DNA of 64,000 nt from Amphiduros pacificus (taxonomy: Eukaryota > Annelida > Polychaeta > Phyllodocida > Hesionidae): NCBI GenBank assembly GCA_949316495.1, contig OX439003.1, forward strand, positions 26,697,656-26,761,655, given 5' to 3'. Shown here in pieces: positions 13,565-26,493 of this stretch; positions within the stretch are counted from its first letter, which is position 1, and each line of letters starts with the position of its first letter. The notes under the pieces were generated by a model that did no database searches, was not told where the DNA came from, and saw only the letters and a program-made list of their open reading frames with translations. A program made the position numbers and the translations under genes.

Positions 13565-13930
13565 TGGTGTGACCGCATAAGGTCACGTCTTAACAGTGTG
13601 CGAGTACATTGGGATTCCCTCCTGTTTCATACCAATTTTTGTATCCTTCTAAGCTACAAATACATATATGATCATCCTAGTATATACTGTGACCCTATGA
13701 AGTCACGTTCCCTCTTTGTGTTCTTTTACAGCTGTGACTAGACACATGCTGTGACCACATAAGGTCATGTCCTAATAGTGAGAGTGCCTAGTGATTTCTC
13801 CACCTTGCATTCCAAGGGTAGTATCCTGCAGCCACATACTGATACAAACTGTCAACCTTTATTGGATCCTAGTTTGCTGTGACCACAAACACACTGAGAC
13901 AATATTAGGTCATATTCCCTTGTGTGTGGC
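13565..13930. repeat. Degenerate repeats carrying GTGACC...GGTCAC everted pairs
   Basis: Four diverged copies of a segment start TGTGACC at about 13569, 13688, 13749 and 13878. Most continue into a nearby AGGTCAC/AAGTCACG/AGGTCATG. The pairing TGACC-spacer-AGGTCA is an everted pair of nuclear-receptor half-site words. Spacing between copies is irregular, so this is an old tandem or dispersed duplication. A regulatory meaning is possible but unproven. Confidence 0.5.
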
Positions 13931-16658
13931 CTTAAAAGTTGTGACATGCTCAGTTTTCAACAAATTCCCATCAAAACTAAGATGAGTAACAACATTATCT
14001 GTTTTATGTTAGCATGCAGAACTCTAATTAAAATACTTGCTGAAACAAAATATTACATAATAAATCATGCTATGATATAGAAATGGAAAAGGACATGATT
14101 TAGAGACTTTCATTACATGTTAGTTAACATCAGATGCCTGTATTTAAGTTTATTTCACCACATAACACAAGTACAGCAGATATTTACATGATATTAGAAA
14201 GTACACCACAAAAGATAGCTTTACACAGAAAGGATAACAAAAGCCTGATGAAGAATCGCAATAACATCACAACATCACAGCCCTGTCTACAATGCAGCCC
14301 ATTTCTGACACATGCCGTGGGACAATAAAATCAAATCCTCCCAGAATGCAATGCAAACGGGAGCTGTTCATCTTCAGCACAGCATTCATCACTCTAATAA
14401 TCTGGAGTAACAAAACATGCTTACTGTAGAAAACATGGCTTCTGTTGTGACAGAGGAGACAGAGGATCACACGATGAAACAGAACGCATAGTGTGGTGAA
14501 CAATGGGGCCCCGCTAAGCTCATCAGTCCAAGCCCTCACCATGCCAGCGTTTAACATGAGTTTTACTGAGAGAATGCTGCCAAGCTTTCTCCTCCTCCTC
14601 CATAATCAAAGTCACTATATGGGTGTATTTGCCAATTTATTTCAACTTACTTAAAGTCTAAAAGTAGTGTATAACTTCACATGTGATCACTGATTTAATC
14701 ATGTAACACTTTCTAAAAATAAGCATTAATTCTCAAAAAAATAAGCATTTATTCTCCAAAGACTAGCTTTAATTTTCCATGATGCTATAATGGTAGGTAA
14801 TATATGATATAGGGGGGGTTTGTTCAGAACGGAATTGGCAGCTAAAAGTCTGCAAAATTTTGGAACTCAAATATTTTGTTTGTACAAGAGTTAATTATTA
14901 CCTCCCTGACCACCCATTTGCTTCCCTCAGGAACTGGGGCTTGCCTACTGCGCACATCCCGCCCATCTCCCGGGCTTCCCTCAGTCTCCATATAAGGGTT
15001 CCTGCTTATGTCAACATCCTGTACATATTGGATGCCTACCCCAAAATGTAGATGGCGAATATTCATATAAATTTGTAAACCACAAATATTGACTCGGACA
15101 TTTTCCTTTTAATTCCGGCATATTTTCAATTAGGCCTTTAATCTGGAGGCTATGAATGGCATAATAATAAAGCGCATGTAATGTTGAAGATGGGAACCAT
15201 TTCCTACTTCAATGCTATAGGTTTGAATTACAGCATTTACTACTCGGGTTTTAAATTATCTATGACAGTTCATTTAGCCCAGCGTGTTAGCAGCATTATT
15301 CGAGCTGGGGCACATTGCATTAGCATAGCTTGATTGCATCTTTGCAGAAATCTTCTTGCGTGGAGGCAGAAACGGAGTGTGATGGTGGCTGTATGTGACA
15401 AGTGTGAATTCTGGTGGGACAGAGAGACGCCACAGTCTCGGCGGACAACCCGCCCAGACTCCCTACAAAATGCTGCAAAGTCACAACTGCATCCTTCCTT
15501 ATAGAACACATGCAAACCCTTAGTTGCCATCTTTAAAAAAAAACACAGATTTTTACACAGATTTTGGAAAAATGGGCACCATTGATCAGAGACATTTAAA
15601 ACATGTGTTTAAATATCTCTGCATTGATTTAATCTTGTGACCTTGATCAAAATAATGTGCTTTTGAAAATAAACCTAAAAGATTTGACCATGTTTAACTC
15701 TACTCAGAACATATCATTTCTGTTCTTCTGATTTTATGCTGAAGATACTAGTCCTTGTAAATTAACAAAATGTCTTTTTATCTGTGGTTTGGAAATTTGT
15801 AAAATGTTGCTTACAAAAATGAAACATGTTTAGCCTATTTAATATCTTTGCCTGCCACACTCTCTTTTTGGGCCTCTCTTTTCCTACATATATATGTGAC
15901 ATTGGTATGGAGCCAGAGTCGATCAGCAAACATCAAGGGAACAATCAGGCAGAAGCAAACATGCGTAAACCGGTGATGACTTGTCCCTGCGGAGGTGGCC
16001 GGGGAGGTTGGCATCACACTACCACCCAGGCTGGGCGTAATCTGATGTGATCAAACCTTGCCAAATACAAACACACACTCACCATACCTTCCACAGCACT
16101 GTAAAACAGCACATGCTTTATTTTCTCACCTTTATTTGTCTTAATAATCCTATCAAATTACTATGAGATTTCCTTGTCTTGCATACATATATTCCTCTCA
16201 TGTATTTAGTTAGACAAGACATGCTATTATAATTATTGTTCCAATTTGCAAAACTTGCATTTAATTAGTACTTTTAATGCATTTTAGCATAAGGGACAAA
16301 CTATTATAAATTCTTTGAATTCCTATATCTTAACAAAGGCTGTTAGCAACTCTCAACTAGAAATCTAGAGATTTAGATAGAAGCCATCTTGGATTGAATA
16401 TGATGTATTATATTGTTTATACCATATGCATTAATTATGTATGTTTAACATCACTTGCAGGCTTCATAAAGCATCTTAGCTCTGTCACTTCCCTGTTAAA
16501 CATAAGGAGCGTCCATCACTGGTCATTGCTGCTGACCCAGTGTCAGACCTTCTCCAGTTTTTTTCTTCAAAATATGTGTCCAGCTCCAAGCATTCCCTTG
16601 ACACTAACACAGAAAAATGGAGAGGAAAAAACTGACCATAATCAAATTTTTCAGAAGA

Positions 16659-16673
16659 CCACCAGAGGGCAGC
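16659..16673 (+). promoter_or_regulatory. Candidate CTCF site
   Basis: The plus strand reads CCACCAGAGGGCAGC. Its first 14 bases match every position of the CTCF core CCASYAGRKGGCRS. This is the form most often seen at strong vertebrate CTCF sites. Binding is inferred from the motif only. Confidence 0.5.
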
Positions 16674-18100
16674 AAAAGTGTGCAAGAAAAGCACAAATGG
16701 TTCCACAGGGACGAGTAATTCTCGTTAGTGTGGCGTAAATTAATTACCAAACTGCTCCATGTCTGGGCGGGAGGACTTAATCAGAAGTGTCAAATCTACA
16801 ATGAAAATGCTTGTGACAAAACTGATATAGGCTGCACTGCGTGGAGACACAATAACCGCAACAGAAAGGTGTTGGCTAATGCCACTGCTACACACGCCTA
16901 ATTGATGCCAAATTAGACGGTTTTCTGCCTTCAAAGTCCAGTCTCCGCAGCAATTACTGACTGTCCACATTGGGCACACCACCGTCTTGTCTGGACACTC
17001 AATTACACTCAATGTGATAATCAGTTGTAAAATAAGCTCCATTCCCAGACACTAGGACCTGATTTTCAAGAGAGATTTTCTGACTTGATTTCTGTTAAGA
17101 GTTGCGGTTTGTGGGTTTATTATTCTGCCTGTTAATTTTGTAGCAAAATAAGTTATACAAATATATATCTTATTTTCCATCAGTTTTCTTCTGTCCATTA
17201 TCCATATCATGGATAGAAAGACTTATCGACTATATTTATGTTAATATTGAAAAAAATACAATCATTTGCATAAATAGATTGAGACAAATTCTTCCTTGAA
17301 ATGACAATAGCTGCATATTCACAGATCCACCATAGTTTTTATGTCTCACTAATATGTCTCATGGCTTTACAAATCTGTGAGTATCACGTTCCTGAGATGG
17401 AATGATATAGACTGTGGGGTATGCGAGTATATAATGGTGTTTTGATAAATGCAAGGCACACAATGTGCGGATCCATTCTGCACACATATTAATAGCACTA
17501 ATACAAAGCGCACCACAAGCTGTACATGCTGAATGCTGAAAGCTGCTCATAGAAATTTGACAAGACCTTATTGTGTCAAATGTATTGTGTCAACTTGTCC
17601 GCTTCCTGAGCTCAAGTCCAGGGTGAGCTGAGGTTGGCATAAAGCCCCGGCATAGAGGTCCGGGATAAAGCCCTTCCATATTTGACCTTAGACCTCCCAC
17701 CATGAAGCTTTCAAGGTCATTGTTCGAATCTCTCCTTGTAGCAGTAAAGGAGAGTGTTTGGTGACTTCTGCTTTGGGACCGTGCAGCCTCTCTGAGGCCT
17801 GCCATCCAGGTAAAGGTCTGCCAGGACATCACAACAAGCCATGTGATTGACTGACCCGTACTTTTTATGTGAAAGCATTCAGGTCCTTCAATCCATCAGA
17901 AAGGCGATGGTGCAGTCTAAAATGGCTGACTCATATCGTAAATTCTCTCGATCAGCCAGAGCTTTCACTTTTGGCAATGATTTCATCAATTTTAATTCAG
18001 GAGTCATGAAGTGTGACACATGAGTGGTTGACAGCAGGCACGATCCTCTTGTGGAACAACTTGACATCCAATCTCGATTTTCTCATTACACTGACAAATA

Positions 18101-18114
18101 TCGCCCCCTAGTGG
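18101..18114 (-). promoter_or_regulatory. Candidate CTCF site
   Basis: The minus strand reads CCACTAGGGGGCGA, 13 of 14 matches to the CTCF core. A POU octamer (ATTTGCATA) follows within 20 bp on the plus strand. Binding is inferred from the motif only. Confidence 0.45.
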
Positions 18115-18200
18115 CAAGATATTCTCATTTGCATACAAATACCTTTACTGAAGTAGCTGGCATTAATTAAATATCTCCCCAAGTGTGACCTCAGGAGTTG

Positions 18201-19639
18201 TCATTTGTACACCACTGAGTTGTTAAACCTTTAATTCCTCTCCAAAGCCACAAACAGATTGCAACAAAGTGCACTTTAATGATAAGTCCAGATATTTATG
18301 AAAATATCTCCCATATCTGCCTCTCCTGAGGCCCACTCCATGATTAGCATAAATCTGGGTCATTAACAACAACAAGAGAACAAAGGAAACTGTGTCATCC
18401 TTCATATCAAGTGCCCCTACTTCATAAATGTTGTACTTAAAGAGTGATGTTGTGGAATACTTGTTACTAATTTTCATCAGATGTGGATTTTGAAGGATTC
18501 TAAAGTGCCAAACTCTGGTAATATTTCAAATTTAACTGTAAAGTTGTATTTTTCATTACAAGTCTATTCTATATTCATTAGGCACAAATCCCTCATATTT
18601 TATCCCAAATCCCACTTAAAAAGAAAAAATCACACCACTAAATCCTGCCCCAGACTCATTCTGAACTCCTTGCCATGGCAACCACAGCAGGTGTCAAAAG
18701 AAGGTGATCCCATCTAAATTCCTTCACTGAGTGGAAACAATAATTCCTGGCCAGCCCAATGAATGATGCATTGTGCATTCCCAAAATGCAATATTGGCTG
18801 CCTGCTTCCACAATGAGCAAATCTGAAATGTGCACAACTATTAATCAGCCAACCATAAAGATTAATTAACCATGAATAAACCTATGTCACTGTCAGTCAT
18901 CCATAACCTGTCATCACCTGTCTAAAATCCTTCTGAGCATATAAATATGTTCTTATCTAATATCAATGCAAAAAAATATTTTAATGAGCAAACCAATCAT
19001 GCAAAAGTATGAAGTAAGAGAGCATAGGCATGTACTTAACTTAAATAACTATGCTCCAAACATAATTTATATTCACTAACCACAGACATGTTTGTGTCAA
19101 CCATGAACTGCGTGCCAATTATGAAAATTATGAATTTGAGGATAACAGAAGAATAATCCATATGAAAAAATGATGAACTAAATCATAAAAAAACTATTGA
19201 GGATCAAAATACATGTATTCTATTAAACTTATCTTGAAGACAAAGCAAAAAACAATCTCATTTTTAAAAATTCATTCCAATACAAAATAATGCTTAGAAT
19301 ATTGATGGAGGCTACTTGGTTAGAACGCATCATTTTATAGACAGTCCTGATGCTGCAGACTTGGAGGCCGGCATCAGTGGCACAATCCTGCTTCATGGCA
19401 CCTCACGACACTGTGTTCCCTTTTATAATCAATCTAGCTGCTCCATATTACCTGTAGATATCTGCACACTCCGGCAGAAGGTTTGAGATAGAAGAGCAGA
19501 TTTATACAGGGAAATTTTGTGTCTCGCACATTTCCACTTGCTTTCTTGTGTGCATACTATAAAACTAACGTGCTGTAACTTTAGACTTCTTTTCTTGTAT
19601 TAACAGCATTTTTAGCACAATTGACACTCTATCAGGCCA
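18201..19639. other. Intronic DNA, nothing seen
   Basis: AT-rich sequence with no recognisable gene, repeat or RNA. A slightly GC-richer patch at about 19300-19500 has no coding frame. Confidence 0.45.
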
Positions 19640-19860
19640 TACTGAAACCTGCCACCAGGACTTAATGCCTTCTATCTTCTAAGAATGAAGAGAGATCAAT
19701 CTTTTTACTTATCATTTTGGCATAAAATGCATATATACATAGCCTCTGGTTACCAGTGTGGACTAGTTAGAGTGAGAAAAGACTCATTAACAGAGTTCAC
19801 TTTCAGCACAGATTTTGAGGGCTCTAGCTCATATTAGCATGGGTGTCTAAGTATTGGTAA
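19640..19860 (-). repeat. Diverged SINE relative
   Basis: Similar, in the same orientation, to the body of the SINE at 9000-9247. Shared blocks are CCTGYCACCWGGACTYAATRCC, then CATRGCCTYTG, CCAGTGT and a GAAA-ACTCA stretch. The tRNA-like head is not clearly preserved. Substitutions and small indels throughout indicate an old copy. Confidence 0.5.
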
Positions 19861-20354
19861 CTGTAGAGTCACAGTCAACAGTTTGTCAAAGGTATCTAAT
19901 AAATAACACTAATTTGAAGACAGGTGGGGAAATGTTTTTTGTGATTCTCAAAGTATATGTTTTCAGAAGCTGTTACTCCCCAGATAAAACACAGAAGAAA
20001 TAAAATAAGAATACACAAGGAGAAAAGCGATCGCTCACATATAAAAAATGTATGTGAAATTGAACTAAATTCAAATTACAGAAACAAATTGAAATGTAAT
20101 TTGTTGTACACCTGTTCCTTTTATATATATTTTAAACTGTCATGTGACAAAATAATCCAAAACTATTTATTTTTATCAAACATATTCAGGCAACAAATCT
20201 AGTATATACCAAATTGTTTTTTTGCATGATGCTGGTTTGCTGCCACTGAAGCAAATCTTTCAACAAAGACATGTACATCAAAACATCAAGATATGTTAAA
20301 AGATATAAATGTGAATCTAATCTCTACTGCTACTCTAGCATCATTTTACTCCTG

Positions 20355-20815
20355 ACTGCCCCAGCACTCAACTATTTCCCCCCAGCACTCAGCTGTTACC
20401 TCCAGCACCACTTCTTACTCCCAGCATTCACCTGTTACACCTAACACTCACCTATTTCCCCTGGCACTCACCTGTTAGCCCTAGCACTCACCTTCAGCAC
20501 TCACCTGTTACCTCCAGCACTCACCTCTTACCTCCAGCACTCACCTCTTACCTTCAGCACTCACATGTTACCTCCAGCACTCACCTCCTACCTTCAGCAC
20601 TCACCTGCTACCTTCAGCACTCACCTGTTACACCTAGCACTCACCTGTTACCCCCTGGAACTCACCTGTTACCCCTAGCACTCACCTGCTACCTTCAGCA
20701 CTCACCTGTTACCCCTAGCACTCGCCTGCTACCTTCAGCACTCACCTGCAACCTTCAGCACTCACCTGCAACCTTCAGCACTCACATGTTACCTTCAGCA
20801 CTCACCTGTTATTTA
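20355..20815. repeat. 20-bp minisatellite
   Basis: Tandem unit of 20 bp, typified by CCTTCAGCACTCACCTGTTA. There are about 23 copies with variants (CACCTAGC, CCTCCAGC, CTGCAACC). Edges decay gradually. No coding potential is claimed. Confidence 0.95.
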
Positions 20816-23800
20816 ACTCCAGTGTTTACTGCCTTTAAGAACTGACTTGTGATGCTGTATCTGCCAAATCAGGGCTGGACACTTTCATAAGTACTGGGCA
20901 ATCCCACGAGGTTGTCACATACCCTTACAATGGCATGTTTACAAAGACTGCAATCCAAGTTGATGCAGTCATCTAATGCCTACTGATCCATCAATGTTTT
21001 CAATTTGTGTTCAGCTAGGTACATCCTCTGCAACTCCTGACCCTGGCAAGGGTCAATAATCCCTTACTAGTGAAGCTACCCAAAGTCCTAATGTCACAAA
21101 TACCTATATGTTGCTGGGTCTGAAGTCAGTGTGTATATGACAACCATGTGAAACTGACGGCTGGGTCTTGGCGCCAACCCCAATTCTGACCAATCTGCAG
21201 GCGCGCTGCTTTGTATTTGCAAGCCGCAGAGAGATAGTGAGGCTGGGTGCCACAGGGAGTGAGTCGCACTCGGAGCCAGGGAACGAGTCAGCCTGCAGCC
21301 ATGGCTCACATCCATTATCTAGTCGTGAGCTCTGCTGCGTCTTGGCTCACAGCCCCTCCCATCTCTAGAGACGTTATCTTCTATTTTCATCAAGTCATTG
21401 TCCTAATTCCACAGTGCCCACTCCCTTCTCCTGCAGTGGTCACTCCTCCAACTTGTAACTAACTACCACAGGCTAAGTTCTACCACAGGCTCAGTTCTAA
21501 GTGAACCCCTCCTCTAAAAATGAATCTCCCCATCAACTACATACCCAAAGTCCTTCTTGACATAACACCTTCTATTGAACTCTGTGAACAACACATCCTA
21601 AACGCCTGTTTCAGGATTGACCATTATCTAATACCTGCATATGTCACAAATACACGTAACTTGAATGCTTTGAGTAAAATCCTGGTGCTTTTAATCAGAA
21701 TAATATGATAATCCTTATTCAGATACTTCTCTGAGAGACTTTCGGTCACTTGGTAATAAAGAGGGTTTTCTGCACACAATTACATTTCTTATCTGCATAA
21801 ATAGAATAAAAGCAAATCATGCAGGAAACTGATAGTGTCAGGTCAATGGGATGACCAGCTTTGAGCATTGCCAGGAAGCAGGCTTACCATACAACCTTAA
21901 TGACCTAAACATTAACCCATCAGTCGCAGACAGGAATATGACATTCACCTCATATTCAGGAAAGATCCTCACTCAAAAATCTTTATTTTACTCATCATAA
22001 TAATAAAACATCAAATGCAGCACATGTATTTATAATTTGTTCCTTTTTCTATTTTTAATCCTTAAGCTCTATTCAGTACAATTTTCTGGAAACTCAATGT
22101 ACATGTATATCAACCAATGCTGATCAAGGTGGGGTCATACACTCTCTTTTGCCGAAAATGGTTTTTAAAAAATTTCTGAATCAAATGAAAGTAAAGAAAA
22201 ACAACATAAAAAAGCGTTGTGAACATTATGATTGAGCTTGTTTGATTCAGTACACAACTGATGCTATCATAATGTCTCATCTCACTGGCCCTTGCAAACT
22301 TTTACTCATAAATGGCCAATATGTCAATACCAATAACATTTTGAGATAACCACAGAACACTTTGCTAGACCCTGTTAATATTTGTCTTAAATTCTGTTTA
22401 TATGGAAGGTTTGAAGTGAAAAGCGACACTCAGCCAAACATAAAAGATCCTTGGGTTTCTTCTGGACCAACCATCTAGTTTTATTGATGTTTAAAACATG
22501 AGAGAACATGGGTGAGAACACTACTTCACTACTTGTTTGTTAAAAAGAAATCAATATTTGTTTTTTTTTCCAATATGGATATGCCACTTCACATCATCTC
22601 ATTAGTAGTTGGAAACATACAAGTGCCTGGTTGGAACAAACAAGATTCTCCCATCAGATACAATACCATTTGATGCCTGTAGACTAGTAGGAATATTATG
22701 AGAATATCATAAATTACTCTCACGATTTCCAATGTTTCTCTTGGTAACCATGGAAGATAGGTGGTAACAAGCATCCAGTTCCTCGGATGAATGCACAGAC
22801 AAATACTCAGATAGCATTTCTATGTCCCCACCAACAGCGACGACTGAAAACAAAAAGATGGCTTCCTCCTTGATAACGCCTGATTAATGATCCAGTTTTG
22901 AAAAAACTGCAACTTCACTCTTTTTGACAGAGATGAAAAAATAAACATTTTCTCAAAATATTGACTTTTGAAAAGTGAAAAAAGTGAAAAAATAGAATTT
23001 AAAGTTTTCTCAAGGGAGATATTGATAAGAATAGTTTTCCCAGGGTGAACTTGTGTATAGTAATTCTGGCATCAGCACTTTGGTGCCCTGAGGGAAAATC
23101 TATGTCTCCATTGATTCACACCAAACCACCACATTTCTATCTCTCAGTCTACTTGTCTGTCTAACAGATTTTTCATCAAAATCTATGTGGGGCTGGTATG
23201 AAAAAATGTTAGACTGCCAATTTTTTCAATTTCCTTTGCTCGAAATTTGCTTGTCCAAAACAAATTTAGAAAATTCCAATACTCTATGTTGTAATGTTTG
23301 CAACATTCCATTTAGAAAATTAATTGGTCTTCAAACTATGTTTGAAAAGGCTTGGTGCGTAATATTCCCAGTCCATATTAGCTCCAAATGATGTGTGCCT
23401 TTAATTAGATAAATCATTTTTATCACTTTGTCCAAATTTCAGCGAAAATGAAAATCGGGGCTTTCCCATGTTAAAATACATTATAATATAAGGCTAACAA
23501 AGAGTGTGGTCTGAGTGCCCCCCTCCCCTTCTCCTAAAACAAGATGTCAGAGGCCTTGTGATCTGCTAGTGGGACTAAATGGATCAGACGGCTGCATGTG
23601 GGAACCGAGGGATATGACAGGCAGAAAGACGCAGAGAAGTCAGCAGAGACAGTGTCCCCGGGCCCAAGCACTGCCGACATCCTGGAGCCTCACTATTGAC
23701 CACCCCACTGCTACCACTCCACGCATTTGCTCATTTCTGATACTAACCATGCTAACCCATAAGATGCAATGGAAATGTGTGCACTTAATGTATGACTGTG

Positions 23801-24630
23801 ATGCACCAAATGTGATAACTTTGCTAATGATAGAATACAATGTAACTGCACTGCTTAACTGACCGTGATATTACAGAATAACTTTTGCACTGACTGTGGT
23901 GATGTGAATGTAGTTTATAAGCTCTGACTTTCAGAGTGTAAGATTAATGCGGTGTCCCATCATTGACCCTTTGAATGCAATGATGCTGAAGCAGGAGGCA
24001 GTTCTGAGACACTATTTGTACAGAACAGAGCCCTTGTAGTTGTAGATACAACAAGGCATTTTATAAATAAAAAATATAAATAAAATGGACATTTAAGGTA
24101 GTGAGTGACCAAATTGTCAATGAAAAATGATTAATATCAAAACACAACAAAATCATGTCACATAAAGGTTGTTAGAAGTTTGTAAAAATCTAAGGTGGTG
24201 ACCAACACTGACAATGGCCACCTGCATCAAATAAGTTACCTATGGCCTTAGATGAACCAAGCAGATTTTGAGCCCCATCCAGGATGCTCAATGTTGGCTA
24301 CCAAGATTTTCTAAATACCAAACTAAGCTGTATTCCATATTCTCAAAAAACAACTGATGAGTCCAAATCTGATGAATCCAGCATCGGCCTTGCTGCAGAT
24401 GAATATGTGTTCCTCCACTTCTTGTTTATTTTCACTGAGATGAAATACAATTACATTTTTTATCCATGAATGAAATATCAAAGCGGTTTTCTTGTAATGT
24501 CCTTTTGATTGCAAAATAACCTATTTCTAATCCTGTTTAAATCACAAACTAACGAGTCCTGAGGCAACATAATTATCAATATTACAAAATGAAAGGGTTT
24601 TAGCATCCTTTCAGAGATGCAATGCCATCA
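20816..24630. other. Intronic DNA, GC-richer patch at 21.15-21.33 kb, no gene seen
   Basis: Mostly AT-rich unique sequence. About 21150-21330 is GC-richer with several CpG, GGCGCC and GCGCGC, and contains an ATG in good context at 21301. The frames there show no domain and no donor/acceptor pair that I trust. About 23500-23720 is also GC-richer, again without a recognisable frame. Confidence 0.4.
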
Positions 24631-24644
24631 GTGCCCTCTAGTGG
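24631..24644 (-). promoter_or_regulatory. Candidate CTCF site
   Basis: The minus strand reads CCACTAGAGGGCAC, matching all 14 positions of CCASYAGRKGGCRS. Surrounding sequence is AT-rich, so the word stands out. Binding is inferred from the motif only. Confidence 0.5.
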
Positions 24645-25359
24645 ATATTTTTAGTTCAAAACCTCTTATTGGAAGAATTGGTCAGAAGATCATGCATTTG
24701 GCCCTTCTTACTCTTACATTATGTTTAATGTACTTTACTAAATGAGAGTGGTATTATGACTTAATGTCATAAAACAAATTCATGATGTGAAAAAAGAAAT
24801 ATATTCATCACATTTTGTTGCCTGAAATCTGTGTATTAAAAATATTTGAGCCATGTTTTAATACCTGGGTGAAAACATTAGCTGTTATTCCCCGGATATT
24901 GTGACCCAACATTGATATTTTGTGACATCATATTCAGCCAGTCCAAACTGAGCTATATTTGGTGCCTTTGTGATATTTTTATATGTTTATAACCATTTAA
25001 CCAATGCCAAAACCTAAAATGGATCAAAACTTAAAATAGTATGTGATAAACTTGCAGGATTATTTTGTTAGCTCCCAAATCTCAAACCAAAATCTGTTTG
25101 TTTTGAATTTAAGTAGTAAACACCTATGATAACAGATTATGTCTCTGGGTCCATGAGTGGCCAGCCAAACCCCACAGTGTGTATAAAGTATGGAGCCACT
25201 AAAAATATCTTGAAATTAGGAAGAGGTATCCTGGAGGTAATGTATCTAATATTTCAGTGTCCAAAATAATTCTTTCAGATAGAAGCGGGACAAAAAATTA
25301 TTCACTCAGAATGAACAGTTAAATTTTTACACCCATGCGCCTGAACTGGTTAAATTTAG

Positions 25360-25373
25360 CCACTAGAGGGGGG
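25360..25373 (+). promoter_or_regulatory. Candidate CTCF site
   Basis: The plus strand reads CCACTAGAGGGGGG, 12 of 14 matches to the CTCF core. A weaker same-strand word, TCACCAGAGGGGGT, follows about 60 bp downstream. It faces the minus-strand site at 24631. Confidence 0.35.
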
Positions 25374-26286
25374 TGCTACCAATAACTGAATATAGCTATA
25401 TTTGTGTATCCTATCCAATGTTTGTCACCAGAGGGGGTAAGATAGAGTGCGGGAAGTGGTGCTTCCTCCCATAGAAAGTTATGCTGCTGACTAATGTTTT
25501 TTTTTAAAACAGAGTACATTTTTAAAGCATAGGTAAATTAGACCTTATGGACCTAACATCAGTGCAAACATCTTTACATCTGAATAATTGTAATCTGTGT
25601 TCACAACAGGAGTTTTGAGCTTTAAAATGAGGGACAATGTTTATCATAGACCTAGAGATTCAATAATTTAGGAATTTGTCACATTCTCAGACACTCATGG
25701 TGATATATTGCACAAGACATTTCAATATTTTGATGCCAGTAAGCATTTCCTTGTTTGTTTATGTTATGTCTCAGAGCTTAATGGCTCTCCATTATAGCCC
25801 TGAGGTTGTATCATATTATATAATATCAAGCATCTTTAATGGCACCTCTCGACTGTGTCTATACAACTGTGTCTATACATGTCTGTTTACCAACTTTGAC
25901 CAATTACAAAAGCTGGATTTTAAAGTATTATCCAGAGTGTTTCAAGAAATACAAATAAATTGAGGGATTTTGGTTTGTCAGCATAAGAGCCAAAATACTA
26001 CAATGTGGATCAAACAGGTTCCTGAATAAGTAACTGTTAGCCATTTTTCACAAAGCTAATAATAGAATCATCATGTCTCACTGTATGTACATCAGTGACC
26101 ATCAATGAAGTCACTAAGCTGTCAACACAATATCTGAGACTACATCCATGACATTCCCATGTCATATCATTCCTTTTCTGATCTTTTCCTATTGATCCAA
26201 AATACTTATCAGACTCAATGCTGATAATGTGACACCTTTGCACTCTTACCTAATGCCTTCAAATGGGCATCAAAGGAAATACATCC

Positions 26287-26288
<2 letters not shown>

Positions 26289-26348
<60 letters not shown>

Positions 26349-26351
26349 ACA
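26289..26351. repeat. (CA)n microsatellite
   Basis: A run of about 31 CA dinucleotides with one interruption near 26341. It lies about 140 bp upstream of the nested acidic-repeat gene. Confidence 0.98.
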
Positions 26352-26493
26352 CTCACTAAACTAATTACAAGGTGCTCGCAATAGGTAACGTGTCAAAATT
26401 GACACACAACCCTTGGGACACATCCCAAGAATTGGACATGCAACCAACTTATAAGCAATTCACATAGATTTTGGGAATATTTCAGAGATTAAA

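Larger units (their letters stand above)
14270..18200. promoter_or_regulatory. Cluster of candidate intronic regulatory blocks
   Basis: Several low-repeat, GC-richer blocks alternate with AT-rich filler: about 14270-14620, 14870-15060, 15270-15530, 16640-17050, 17440-17560 and 17590-18200. Visible words include AACAATGG (Sox-like), ATAATCAAAG (TCF-like), TTAATTAA and TAATTA (homeodomain-like), and ATTTGCATA (POU octamer) at about 18126. Two CTCF-like sites lie within. Open frames on both strands are equally plausible as noise and none shows a domain. Ancient enhancers often look like this, but only a cross-species alignment can tell. Confidence 0.25.

Noticed and set aside
17590-17832. Possible tRNA-derived element (GTTCGAATC at about 17729)
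   Set aside because: The B-box-like word has no A box at tRNA spacing upstream, and no element ends were found.
23515-23862. 115-codon plus-strand frame
   Set aside because: The opposite strand is also open, there is no domain, and composition changes along the frame as in non-coding DNA.
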